Source: Bombyx mori
Taxonomy: Eukaryota; Arthropoda; Insecta; Lepidoptera; Bombycidae
Length of the DNA: 64,000 nt
Direction: 5' to 3'
Assembly (NCBI RefSeq): GCF_030269925.1
Contig: NC_085108.1
Location: 4,774,001-4,838,000, forward strand
Positions 44,100 through 56,500 of the stretch are shown here, in pieces. Within the stretch, counting starts at the first letter, position 1. Each line of letters starts with the position of its first letter. The translations under genes were made by a program, and so were the position numbers. Below the pieces are notes generated by a model, which worked only from the letters and a program-made list of their open reading frames with translations, was not told the origin of the DNA and did no database searches.

Positions 44100-44500
44100 T
44101 ATATTGCTGTATTTTAGACAATATGTTGCACGCAGGGATACAAGCGTTATGGTGACCGGTAAAATCGAGGGAAAAAGGCCTAGGAGTAGAGGTCCCAAAC
44201 GATGGTCGGACCAAATAGCGGAGGAACTAAAAACACCTGTCACCTGTCGCGTTTCCGATCCGGTGGTAGATTCTGCCAAGCACTGCTCTTGCTAGGGCCA
44301 GTGTTAGTAACACTCCCGGCTTGAGCCCCGTGAGCTCACCTACATGTTAGGGTGAAGCTGATATAGCCTCTCAAGGCTATCAGCATAGGTAGGAAAAAAA
44401 GCACTCCACCAAGCTACAGAACAGGATCGATGGAGACAGCTGGTTGACGGAATCAAACGGAGTCACGATCCTCAGCAATGAGGGACCGATTGAAGAAGAG
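44100..44500 (+). mobile_element. RTE-like LINE tail interrupted by a jockey-type 3' fragment
   Basis: VTGKIEGKRPRSRGPKRWSD and QIAEELKTPV (to 44240) is the end of an RTE-like reverse transcriptase. It resumes at 44401 as ALHQATEQDRWRQLVDGIKR. Between (44247-44400) sits a jockey-type 3' end finishing gcataggtaggaaaaaaa. Confidence 0.7.
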
Positions 44501-44817
44501 AGAGAGAAAAAAATAAAGAAAAAAATATCAATGTTAAATTGGCAGCAAAATAATTTTAAATGATTATTTATAAATGTTACTGACTTATTAAAAACGTTAA
44601 ACTTGCGTCTGTACAGGTCAATACCTAATGCCTAAATCGAACTACGCAATAGTCGGTATTCCGACGGTAACCGAAGTTGATTGATATGCGATCGTCATCT
44701 ACTGTCTTGCGACAAAAAATCGATTTCTTAAAATTGTGTTTTAAAAACAGTTCTCACCAAAACAAATCGCACGCTTATTTCGCGGTAAAACTAGCTACCA
44801 CAACGTTAGCTTTAATA

Positions 44818-45176
44818 ATTGTAAATAGACATGATTTAACACAAACCTACTTCAAATAGAAAAAAAAGATATTCCAAAACAAATTAATATACACTTTAAA
44901 ACAATAATCATCGAAATCGGTTGGCGTGATATTGAGTTATTATTCATCTATTTGTCGCGCACGTACTTAATGCAAATTTAAGACTTATATGGTTTTCTCA
45001 TGGATACCACTATCAGAACTGGTCTAAATTAAAATGGAACCACACGGAAAGCGTCAACTTTCTAATAAAAAAAAATCATCAAAATCGATTCACCCAATCA
45101 ATATTTATGAGGTAACAAACATAAAAAAAAATACAGTCGAATTGAGAACATCCTCCTTTTTTGAAGTCGGCTAACA
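44818..45176. repeat. dispersed repeat E, copy 2
   Basis: Includes tcgaaatcggttggcgtgat and the end ttttttgaagtcggcta, seen in copy 1. Family not identified. Confidence 0.75.
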
Positions 45177-45950
45177 ACGGAACTCCTTTTCGTCTTTTGT
45201 TGTCGACTGTACATTTCAATTGTGACGTGAGCGTGCTCCGGTCAAGCCAACGATCGGTCCTTTGTGAGTTCGATTCAACATGCGTTAATTCTTTATCTAT
45301 GAAGAGTTTTACAATGAAATAAACTCTGAGAATTTCCTAGAACTCGGCTGTGTTATAAAAACGAAAAGAACGCCATTATTTTGTAGCGTCATTGAGGTTC
45401 AAAGAAACCCGGTTGACGAAAGGTTAAGTCTACAAATCTCTAGTAAATGTACACCTTTACCAGAGATTTGTAGCATCGTCACAATTATATGTTACTAGCG
45501 GCCCGGTCCGGCTATAATAACTTCAGAATGAATAACCAATAAAATATATATTGCTTTTTCTGTGATATAATAAGAAAATAACATTTAAAGCCATTAATCT
45601 CTTTTTAAATTAATGTTTTGAACAGTATTATTAAACTATGCAAAAATGAACTCTTTTTTCACTGAATTACAGACAGGTGAGTGATTCCTTCTAAGAATTT
45701 TTTTTTAAACTAAACAGTTTTAATAGTTTTAAATGATAATAAAAGTTTTCTTTACACCTTTAGAAATATGTCACTCTCTAGTATCCATAACACAGAGAAT
45801 CCTAATTTGGGGCCAGATGACCGTGCGTGATTTGTTCCTAGTTATTTATTTATTAAGCTTGACCGAGTGAAAATTAAATAGATTTTTACTGAATGATGAC
45901 TTCAAATTTATATCATTAGGAGTGATGGCGACATGTAATTTGTAGTAACT
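45177..45950. other. intergenic sequence
   Basis: No gene seen. gtacacctttaccagagattt near 45450 is part of a small inverted repeat (caaatctctagtaaa / accagagatttg). Confidence 0.4.
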
Positions 45951-46204
45951 TTTTTTTAATTTTTTTTTTATTGTTTATATGGGTGGACGAGCTCACAGCT
46001 CACCTGGTGTTAAGTGGTTACTGAAGCCCATAGACATCTACAACGTAAACGCGCCACCCACCTTGAGACATAAGTTCTAAGGTCTCAGTGCAGTTACAAC
46101 GGCTGCCCTGCCCTTCAAACCGAAACGCATTACTGCTTCACGGTAGAAATAGGCAGGGCGGTGGCACCTACCCGCGCGGACTCACAAGAGGCTCTACCAC
46201 CAGT
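45951..46204 (-). mobile_element. Bm1 SINE body
   Basis: Inverted tail then gggtggacgagctcacagct to accaccagt. Confidence 0.85.
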
Positions 46205-46304
46205 AGCAAACTGTAAAGTAGTAACTGAAACTGTAATAACTGAAAATGCATCACCAACAAAATTTTATACATTTTTTTATATTACCTGTTAGATAGACTA
46301 GCGG

Positions 46305-46521
46305 ACGGCAGACCTTAGGACCACGTCTTTACGGATCCATCAGATCCAATAACCTTTGCATTAGACGCCTTCAGCTCTAACACTAGGAGCAGGCTTAGGG
46401 ACCCCGGTAACCGTACTCGTTGAACTCGACAAAGAGGTCGACGAGCAACCTAACCCATGCATCAGCCCGCTGAGTTTCTCGCCGGATCTTCTCAGCGGGT
46501 CGCGATTCCGATCCGCAGCTG
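46305..46521 (+). mobile_element. jockey-type LINE 3' fragment, variant subfamily
   Basis: Contains the uninterrupted segment ccaataacctttgcattaga that shows the insertion site at 6512-6950. Confidence 0.75.
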
Positions 46522-47036
46522 TATCACGTATTTCGCAGACAATTAGCAGAAGACAAATATTGTGCAAATATTGCTGTCAACTGTCCATTTCGTATTACGG
46601 ACTTACAACAAAAAAGCAGATCGCGGACCATCACTAGTGCTGCCTCTGCAGAGCGATTTGTGAAACTTTAGTGCATTCTTTTCCATACAACTAACAACAA
46701 CTGGCCTAAAGTCGGTATTACGGATGCTTTTGTGTGCCACACAACAGCAGATATTTAGCAATTTCGTTTGTCAAATTTGCGACACCTTTTGTATCTGGTG
46801 CTGAATTGTTGCTAACTATCTGCAAGTGTAAAATTTGTGAAATTAAATTATTTTAACTTGATTTAGGTAAGTGTAATTGGTTTAGATCTTTATTTGCGTT
46901 TGTGTTTTCCATAGTATTAACATTAAATACCACGCTGGGCAATTTAAGTACATTAATAATGTTGAGGTTATAAAGTTTATTTTTTACAAATTAATATTTC
47001 TTCTAGGTATGTACTATGGACAGAGCTTAAATAATA

Positions 47037-48690
47037 AATGGGGCTTTGGAGTCTAAGGAAATTAGGTCACGAATTAGTGCGTTTGCGACGCTGTCTTCGT
47101 GATCAAGCCTGACCCCTTAATCTATCGGAAAGTTTGTTCAGAACACATTACAGAATTTCGAAACATCAATATTTACAATTGTGCTCTGAATTAAAGCCGT
47201 TAATAACCTAGATCATCAAGACGAACAAGAATAGAAAGTAAAATGCAAGATACTTATATATATTCAATTTAACATTTTTAATATGTGTAAATAATGAAGA
47301 AAATAAAAGATTCACAAAATCTTGTCTTCAAAAGTAGCATTGTTTTTTTGATTTCAGATTTATTCTTAACTAAATGTTTTAAATAACTTGTTTATACAGG
47401 TGTTAACAGCATTGCAAAATTTCATACCAGAAACCTGTGGGAATGAGCTTTTTGCATTTTGAGTTAAACTGTAGTAAATCCAATGCCACTAAGGAAGTGG
47501 CTATGGCATTAAACAATCTTCCAGTTTTATTGAAACATTTAAAGTTTCTGCAAACAGTACAATGGGTCACAAGTTATTATAAATGGGTAAGTTAAATAAT
47601 TATCTTATAGTATAGAGCACAAGAGTTCCACTGATTTTACAATTTCCACGAGTCAATCATATAGATCAGTTATATTCTTGAAGCTTTATAACTATAGCTA
47701 TATTTTAAACAGAGTTCTGAGAAATGTCAAGTCCTGGTGAAACTGGACAGGCCTTCAGACCACCATTAATCTTTCCTACATAATTTTTTTTTAATTCAAA
47801 ATTTGTCTTATTTTTATAGTACATAGATATTTGAACAATAATAATTTTGTGATTGAAAACATAATATAATAGTAAATAAATTTCTTTTCATTATAGGTTT
47901 TACAATAAACTTGGCTATCCTGGGGTTTTGGGGTGTATAGATGGCACTCATTTGCACTTATCAGATCTTCTGTATATGAAGAAAGGTTTTAGAACCGCAA
48001 GCATTATCATTTCAAGAATGTGCAAATGTATTTTGCTGAAGCCTATCATTCACAATAACAAACATTTGATAGTACTTATCTAAAGAATTAAATTTTTCAG
48101 ATCTGTGATAGTGATTTTAACATTTTAAGTATTGATGCAACATTTCATGATACATTTGTCTGGCTTATCACAACTGAATATGCCTATGCAGGACCTGCAC
48201 CATAATAGTGAAAAAGTTTTGTTTTTAGGCAAGTAAAACATCATGAGCTCTGTCTCAGTAACCTGACTACAAAATAACACTCAATCTAAAAGTATATTTA
48301 AAACTGGGAAGGCCGTTAATATATAGTACTATAGTAATATTTATTGTCATACAAGGAACACTGTTGACCATTTTGAGTATTGAAGGCCAGTTGGAGATGC
48401 TTGTTGGTACATAGAGTACTGCATTATGATCATCATATGATGGCCAAGACCATAATTGTTAGCTTGTATTGCATAACATGGCAAACACACATGGGTTTCC
48501 AGTGCCCCAACTCTCTGACGAAGATGCTGAAATTGATGTTTCTTATCAAATTCATAACATTGTATTTTTTGGGAGAGAAGAGGAAACACAGCACTTAGCA
48601 CCATGTCAACATTCAAGGGTGGTTCAATTGGATTGTGGAGAACAGACATTAAATTTAGTCCAACCTCTGTATTCTAGTAATTTTATGTAG
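47037..48690 (+). pseudogene. PIF/Harbinger transposase relic
   Basis: Broken plus-strand pieces fall in the order expected of HARBI1-like nucleases: LRRCLRDQ and PLNLSESLFRTHYRISKHQY near 47040-47190, LTALQNFIPETCGNE near 47402, YPGVLGCIDGTHLHLS (first catalytic Asp in CIDGTH) near 47922, ICDSDFNILSIDATFHDTF near 48100, and RCLLVHRVLHYDHHMMAK with HNMANTHGFPVPQLSDEDAE near 48390-48540. Stops and frameshifts separate them. The last frame ends at 48690. I saw no convincing terminal repeats. Confidence 0.82.
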
Positions 48691-49081
48691 ATATTTTTAA
48701 AACTGCTGTTCTTAATTATGTGAACTGAGAGGGCAAGAATAGCCTAATTATTTCTGCCTATAATTTTTAATTGTGTTTAGTGGAAATATACATATTTCCT
48801 TAACATTTTTGTGTTTATAGTAAAGGATGGATTCATAACAATTTGAAAGCAAAATTGTGAGGTTGTTTTATTAAGACAATGTTTTAATCTGTCGTGCTCA
48901 ATTTGTTCTGTATCATTTTATCTTTATGTTAACCCCGTTTGTATGTTGTGTTGTTATATATATTATTGTATATACTGCTGTTTTAAATAACAGAATAGAA
49001 TGAATAACAAATCGACTAGTAATTCATAATTCTTCTAGATTTTGTTGGATACTTACATGAATATTACTTACAAAATGAAAA

Positions 49082-49290
49082 GTGATAAGTTCGTAAAGAA
49101 CTTGTGTTACAGGTACCAGATAACGGAAATAAATGTAGGATTTTTATTATACACATATATTTAATATACATCCATAACCCTGGAAAAGACATTTATATTT
49201 ATCATACAAATATCTTCCCTTGGCGGGATTCGAACTCGCGACCCCTTTGTGTAGCGACCATGTCACTTACCACTACACCAGACGGCCGTT
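49082..49290 (-). mobile_element. second tRNA-derived SINE family, copy 2
   Basis: Minus-strand head ggccgtctggtgtagtggta (A box) and gagttcgaatcccgcc (B box) are well kept, so a tRNA finder may call it; the arms do not close into a cloverleaf. About 209 bp. Confidence 0.78.
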
Positions 49291-49587
49291 AGATAAGTTT
49301 GATAATTATTATTTTTGTGTAATTTTGTTTTATTTGAATAATAATTCTTAAATTAGGAAATCGTAGTTTGTTTGTAATACATGTCCAACTTATGGCCGCA
49401 TGAAATTGAAGCCACAATTGAAATATAATATCGACTGCCGATAACTTCAAAGAAACATAACTGAACTTGGGGCCGAGGTAAGTAGGATGATAGCAAGGTG
49501 ATAGCTCTATAACCCTATAGACTAGAAGCAGAACATGCCAAATACTGTGAGTACAAAATATACAATGAAGCTAAATACTGGTATTCT

Positions 49588-49828
49588 ACTGGTGGTAGGA
49601 CCACTTGTGAGTCCGCACGAGTAGGTACAACCACTCCGCCTATTTCTACCGTGAAGCTGTAATGCGTTTCGTTTTGAAGGGTAGAGCAGCCGTTGTAACT
49701 ATACTGAGACTTTAGAACTTATATCTCAAGGGGGGTGGCGCATTTACGTTGTAGATGGCTATGGGCTCCAGTGACCACTTAACACCAGGTGGGCTGTAAG
49801 CTCGTCCACCCATCTTAGCAATAAAAAA
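49588..49828 (+). mobile_element. Bm1 SINE body
   Basis: actggtggtaggaccacttg to caataaaaaaa. Confidence 0.85.
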
Positions 49829-50802
49829 ATTAATAGTCATTTTGAAATGCTAAGTTGAGAGTAGTTTTATTAGCGTAAAATATACTCATTAGTGTCATAA
49901 AATTTACTGTAGTACCAGCCTAAAGTAAAACGTATATATTTGGATTTGCTTGACTATTGTAACAAGCGCTATTTCGTTTTTATGGTAATATAAACTATTA
50001 CGGACTCAGCTAAAATTAAAACAAAATTGAACTTATTATTTTAAACAAGGGTTTTGCCGATATTGGTCAATTCCTTGAATTTTTTTATATATCTCAGCTG
50101 GAAGATGCGCGGCCTTTGCCTGCGTACGAGCAGCCTCTGCTGAAATGAAAGCTGCATGAGCCAGTGGTTCGCCTTAGTTTCCATTTTCTCCTCTTTCTAC
50201 AACTACAGCTCACGATGTGTCTACTCTTGTTTGTTGTCCGCTATAGTCTAGATAATATAATGATTGATTAACATTCTTACTGCAGTGAGTGAGTGCAAAG
50301 AGTACCTGGTTATTGAATAAAAATAACTTACTAAATATCGGCCTGATATTTACAATGAAGCGTCTCTTAAGATGGCTTCGTCGACGAAAAACTGGGCTAA
50401 TAATAAAAATAAATATTTATTTATTGTCTTAAAATATTAGATTCATTTGTTTAAAAATAATATAGAACAGTAAGTTAATGTCTGACATGCAGTTTCCTAT
50501 TCACGTCATATTGCCCATGACCTTGGGTGAACATTATTTTGAATAGTCTGCACAGCTTTTATTTCCCTTCAAGCTGTGAAAGACTGCACTATATTTCTGG
50601 TATTCAAATCAAAGCCTACTCTTGCCAAGTCAAACAAATCCACTATCTATTACTTGATAAAGAATAGCAGCATCTCGCCTAGAATATCATCGACTGGTTA
50701 TTCTAGCGTTGTCGGCCTCATGTCGGCGTAAGATGGATCTGTTGTACACGTTATTATTGATAAAACCATAAAACTAACTCATTTATTCTAGAATTTACTA
50801 TT

Positions 50803-51235
50803 TAATTTGAAATCGTCGTGGCCTAAGCGGTGTAGTAGAGACGGCCGACTTTCTAATAAAGATGCGACTGAACCAGTGTTAGAATCCAGCAGGCAGATAT
50901 CAATAAATCCAATGAAACACGTATTTGACATATATACATGGAATACTTCCATGATTAAGGATTCATTCATCTTTTATTTAAAATCAAATTAGCAAATATT
51001 CTTTAAGAAATCGTTGGTGGTAGGGCGTTTGATTAAGCCGCAAGACCACCATTCCGCCCATTTCTACCGCGAAGCAGTAATGCGTTGCAATTTGAAGAAT
51101 GGGGCAGCCGTTTTGGTATACAGTTGAAACTCAGACCTCATTTCTAAAGGTGGGGGTGGCATTCACGTTGTGAGTCTATACCACTTAACACTAGTTGGGT
51201 TGTGAGCTTATGTACTTACTTAATTGATAATGAAA
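50803..51235 (+). mobile_element. diverged Bm1-like SINE with different tRNA-like head
   Basis: Head cgtcggcctaagcggtgt-like (read cgtcgtggcctaagcggtg) with agtgttagaatccagcaggc as a B-box-like site; the body from ttggtggtagggcgtttgat is about one fifth different from the other copies and has deletions. Confidence 0.65.
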
Positions 51236-52188
51236 TTAATAAATTACGCTATAATTTTGATCCATACAACTATCTGATTACAAATTATCAAACGATTACA
51301 AAAAAATATGTTATCAGTGTTTGACATGACACAATTACTTTTTTATAGCTATTATTCAAAATCAAAAGCAAAAATTATTATTATATCACTTATTTTTAGT
51401 AACGCTTCATCGAAAAGAACAGAATTAGCAGCTCTCACATGGCGTTTCAAACGTGAATTCCACTTAAACATTTTGAAATGTTTATATGTAACGCGCTTTT
51501 ATAAATTCATTTGCCGGTTTGTTCAGCAAAAAAAAAAGTAATGTGGCTTTTTAGTGCCAATTATTGCTACCCGATTGCGACTGGCGCTAGTTGTATGACA
51601 GAAAACTGCAGTAAGCGGTAAGCGAACAATCGCGGTACGTGATACGAAATAATTTGACGTTTTGCGATCGGTCGCGACGCGTCTGCACAGCATCTGCAAA
51701 ATTGTGGCTGTCGCAAATTTTTACGTGATCAGGGGGCCGGTAGTAGATTCATTCGCGAAGCAGTTGCTCTTGAGTTGTTGTGAAATGTGTACATTCGCCG
51801 CAATATTTACTTTTACCGTAACATATACACATACTTAATCATTTAGTAAAAAGTGGTTATTTTATTATTACAAACAGACACTCCAGTTTTATTTATTTGT
51901 ATAGATAATAGTGTTGGGTGTTTAATATCGATGTTCTAATCGAGATGTTTTTAAATTCATGACTCGAATCGATCGCATGAGACCAGATAATCGTCTCTCT
52001 TGTCATTTCTGCTCAACCCTGTCGCGGACGGGTGTGATGATAGCCAAGGTAAAGGGCACAATCTTCGTTTGATGTAAAATGATGTATAGTATCGTGCCAG
52101 TTTGAAACACTACAGTATGGATACAGGCTGATATATTTCAAATTCAATTCAAAATGCGTGTAAGTTTAAAATTGGTATGTTTGTTTTG
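51236..52188. other. intergenic sequence
   Basis: Nothing conserved. 51735-51776 is a small jockey-type scrap; 51580-51730 is GC-richer and unassigned. Confidence 0.4.
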
Positions 52189-52467
52189 GAACGAAGTTCC
52201 TTATGGGACGATACGGAGGGGTACCCTAACCGGGAAAAAACGTCCGTAACGTAAGATTTTTATTAGTAATGCACACAGTGTACGACTTAACTTTGTAATA
52301 ACGTACAAAAAATTACAAAATTTTTATCATTCATTGACCACGATCTCAGAGCGTTCGCTTGCGCAATACACTAACTCTTATGCAAACAACCGTGAATGAA
52401 GTGTACCACAATAAGTTCGCACGTTACCGAATGACCGTGAGTTGTTGCGAAACCTCCAGTTTTATCT
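52189..52467. repeat. dispersed repeat D, copy 2
   Basis: Same orientation as copy 1; about 90% alike by eye, ends gaaacctccagttttat. Confidence 0.7.
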
Positions 52468-52783
52468 TTTAGTGAGCTAGTGGGATGATCTCATGGCCTA
52501 CTGGTAGTTAAATGCTTATACAAAAAGCGCTAAAGATGAGCAAGATGGCGGGAAATACCCGCTTGAACCACAATACGATCTGTCACCAATAAAAGTTACG
52601 TGATCTTCCATTGGCTATGGGTATCATATGTGGCAACGACTATTATAGACTGACAATTTATTTATGGCAACACGAATTGAGTAGTTCATAATTATTATAG
52701 TTATCTCGCAAAGTACCTATATTTTTTTACATGTAAATACTCCCGAAAATCAAAATCGTTCAATCTGCTTAGTCCGAGAATGT

Positions 52784-53087
52784 TTGCTTACGTTTGCCGC
52801 TAGGGGCGCTGTTCCAACTGCATACGAATTCGAGTTACGAATCCGGCTATGGAATGAGCTCCCCTCCACGGTGTTTTCCGAGCGCTATGACATGTCCTTC
52901 TTCAAACGAGGCTTGTGGAGAGTATTAAGCGGCAGGCAGTGGCTTGGCTCTGCCCCTGGCATTGCTGAAGTCCATGGGCGACGGTAACCGCTCACCATCA
53001 GGTGGGCCGTATGCTCGTCTGCCTACAAGGGCAATAAAAAAAAACGCAACTTTTACGCTATCGAGAACGTTAAAAAGCTCTCACTAA
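52784..53087. repeat. older MITE copy (family R) interrupted by a LINE tail
   Basis: Begins cttacgtttgccgctagggg and resumes after the LINE tail with the cgctatcgagaacgttaaaa segment shared with copies near 38.8-39.3 and 41.9-42.4 kb. It is then cut by the TAA-flanked MITE. Confidence 0.6.
52831..53042 (+). mobile_element. LINE 3' end (LWNELPS-type tail)
   Basis: Reads RLWNELPSTVF, MSFFKRGLWRVLSGRQ, then the short 3' UTR ending caataaaaaaaa. The same tail is at 16840-16960 and 62240-62505. A 5'-truncated copy; clade not certain. Confidence 0.75.
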
Positions 53088-53322
53088 GGGTCGATTCGAC
53101 CAAACAAGAGTAAATCTTATTCTTAGAATAACTCGTCAGTTAATCGAGAGTAAATCAATTTTACGTTTTACCAACTACAATTCTAAGAATAGTGGGCCTA
53201 TTCGGGAATTGTTACTATACCGCCGTTTCGCACGGAATAACGGAGCTATTCCTAGAATAAAGTAATGGCGTCAGTCAGTCCAACATCTGATTTCTGTCAT
53301 TTCATAAATATTTATTCTGTTT

Positions 53323-53586
53323 ATAGTGAGGGGTAGATCTCAGGGGTATTTAAAACTATGGGTTAGTCACCAATATCGAATTTCGAATTTTAATCTTCCT
53401 TTATCACAAACAATTTTCAATTTTAAACAATAATTACATTTAGACGCGGGCGCACGCTATTCACACTCAAAACGGAAGCGCCCGGAACATAGATTATACA
53501 CTGTTGAAAAGATTGACATAGATGCTAACTATGTATAGCGAGCGGGCATACGGCCGCGAGAGTGACGTACCGATCGGTTTGCTACA
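53323..53586 (-). repeat. 3' LTR of the intact Gypsy element
   Basis: 264 bp, identical to the right-hand copy. It contains the end of the gag-pol frame (stop at 53529). Confidence 0.92.
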
Positions 53587-56500
53587 TACTCCCCCTCTAG
53601 TCCTGGAGGACGCCCTCGCTCCTGGACTAGCATCTCGTTACTACTGGGCTGAGGGACAGGCGCAAGACCAACCATACCACCAGCTGCGGGAGAAAGACGT
53701 GGAGCTTCAGCACATGGTTCAGCATGCCGTGTCGTCATATGCCCTGGAACTCGAGAATCTGTTTTAACATTATTTGGGGGACGACCACGTTTCTTTTTAG
53801 GCATCACCGGCCGCAGAAGAGCATCACTCTGATTCTCACGGTATAGAGTGAGATCGTTCACATGATATTTCCCTAAAACTTCATCAGGTTTGTCAACATG
53901 CGCGACGTGGTAAGTAGTAGGGCTGACCTTTTTAACGATGCGATACGGACCATCGCGTTTTGGAACAAACTTAGAAGTAAGGCCTTTAGCGCTCTTACTG
54001 AGGACGTGTGATTTGATGAGAACCATGTCACCTTCGTTGAATGTTTCAATGGGCCGTCTCGAACGATCAGCATACCCTTTAGCTTTATCTTGAAGCGTCT
54101 CTACACGTTCGCGCACCGCTGAAAAGGAGTTAACAAATTTCCTGAGATAGGGAGTTATTTGGGGAACAAAGTTATCTTTGTCTAGAACAGCACGAAGGTC
54201 ATGGGTGACTTCTGTGGGGGACCTCATCTCTCTGCCAAATGACAAGTAAGCAGGTGACATACCTGTGGTGCGACATTTAGCGTTATTAAGAGCGAACCGA
54301 ATCACTGGTAACATGTTTGGCCAGGAAGTGTGGTCATATTCCACGAGTTGTGCTAATAAAGTCTTAAGATCTCTGTTTTTGCGTTCGGCGGGGTTTGCTT
54401 CTGGGTGATAGAGAGGGATAAGGTTTTGCTTTATCCCCAGGATGGACATGCATTGACGCATGACTGCCGAAATAAATTGTACGCCATTATCAGAAACTAG
54501 TCGGCGTGGAAGACCAAACCTCATAAAATACTCCTCTATGAGGACATGTGCACACGCCTCAGCAGTAGCTTCCTTCAATGGGAAAAGTTCTGTCCACCTC
54601 GTAGCAGTATCTTCTATAAGCAAGATCCAACGCTCCCCCTGTTTTCCAGGTGGTAACGGGCCGAAAAGATCAACTGCCAAGACCTCGTTGCGCTGGTTCA
54701 TCACCGGCGTCTGCAATAGACCTGGAGGCTTGGTATTAGCAGCCTTATAGCGTTGACAATGGATACATGCCTTTACATAGTCGGTTATGATTCTTCTTAT
54801 TCCTGTGAAGTAGAACAGACGTGAGACTTGTTGGTAAGTCCGGTCAATTCCTGCATGTCCAGCGGTAGGGGCATCGTGAAGCTCTTTGAGAACGTCGGTC
54901 ACTTGATGGGCAGGAATGACTAATTGTGGGGCCTCGGCATCAGAATCCGGATTAAGTCGATATAAAACACCTTGTTCCATTAGAAATCCTCTTTCTGACC
55001 ATCTTTTAGCAGCAAGTTCATCCACTCCTTCCAGTTCTGTGACGATCTTCTGTATTTCCGGATCAGTCAACTGGTCTTGACGTAACTGGGTAGGTGACTT
55101 GGTGGGCAGGTCGCAAATGACAGAACAGATGCCGCAGTTATTTTGTGTTTCGTTGAAACAGATCGGTCTACTTAACGTGTCAGCGACAACGTTAGCTTTT
55201 CCTGGAGTGTACTCGAATCTGATGTCAAATTCTTGGAGTTTAAGCGCCCAACGGACCAACCTACCAGCAGGAGACTTTAAAGAAAGCAACCAACGCAAGG
55301 GTTGGTGGTCACTGCCTATAATAATTGGTTGGCCGTCGAGGTATGGCCTGAAACGCTCCACGGCCCAGACTACAGCAAGCGCTTCCCGTTCTGTAGTAGA
55401 GTAGTTGCGCTCCGCTGCGGTGAGTAGGCGGCTAGCATACTCGATAGGTCTTTCGTCCTTGCCTTCCCCTTGAGCTAAAACTGCGCCAAGTGCATAGTTG
55501 CTCGCGTCGGTACGCAGTACTAAGGGTTGTTTAAAATTCACTTGAACAAGTACGGGCGCCGTGGTCAGCAGACGCTTCAATTCTTTGAATGCCTGTGTTT
55601 GTTCAGGTCCCCAGCTCCATGTGTAATTCTTCTTGGTCAGTCGAGTAAGCGGTTCTGCTATCTTTGAAAAGTTTGGAATAAACTTCCTGAACCAAGAGCA
55701 TGTTTGGAGAAAAGTTCTTAAATGTTTTAGATTAGATGGTTCCAGCATATTAAGGACAGCACTGACCTTCTCAGGGTCAGGAGACACACCGTCTGGAGTG
55801 ATGACGTGGCCCAGATAACGGACCCTTTCTTTGGCAAAAGTGCACTTCTCTCTGTTTACGTGAAGTTTAAATTCAGACAAACGACTAAAAACAGCTTCCA
55901 GATCTTGTAGGTGTTGCTGGAATCCTTCTGAAATAATTAACAAATCGTCTAGATAAGCAAGTACTGTAACATCCTTCAAAGCAGCACAGGAGCGTAGACG
56001 ATCAATAAGCCTTTGGAAAGTCGCCGGCGCATTCTTCAAGCCGAACGGCATTCTTTTAAAACGGTAAGTGCCTAGGGGGCAGACAAAAGCTGTTTTGTCT
56101 CTGTCTGCTTCTCGGACCATAACTTGCCAATATGAAGAACGAAGGTCTATTGTGGTCATGTAACAATTCTTCTTCGTACTCTGGAGAAGATCATCAATGC
56201 GTGGGAGTGGGTAAGTATCCGATTTGGTTACTTCATTTAAGCGCCTGTAATCCACGCAGAATCTTACATTACCATTGGACTTCGGTATCATCAATGCAGG
56301 AGAGCACCAGGCGGATTCGCACTCTTCAATGATGTCATCTGCCAGCATCTTCTCTATTTCATTCTTCATCGTCTCCTTCTTGGAAGGGTTAAGGCGATAG
56401 GGCGGCACAGCTATCGGGGGGTGATCTCCGGTGTCTATGCAATGTTCTATGAATGGTGTCGGACCTCCCCCTGCTGTAAAAATACTTTCATGCCGAATAA

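Noticed and set aside
49213..49290. Possible tRNA gene on the minus strand
   Set aside because: A and B boxes are good but the acceptor and anticodon arms do not pair, and a second copy exists at 7522-7600 in the same longer repeat, so it is a SINE head.
46600..51730. Possible terminal inverted repeats of a 5-kb Harbinger element (catacaacta near both ends)
   Set aside because: Only about a dozen bases agree and no TWA duplication could be placed.
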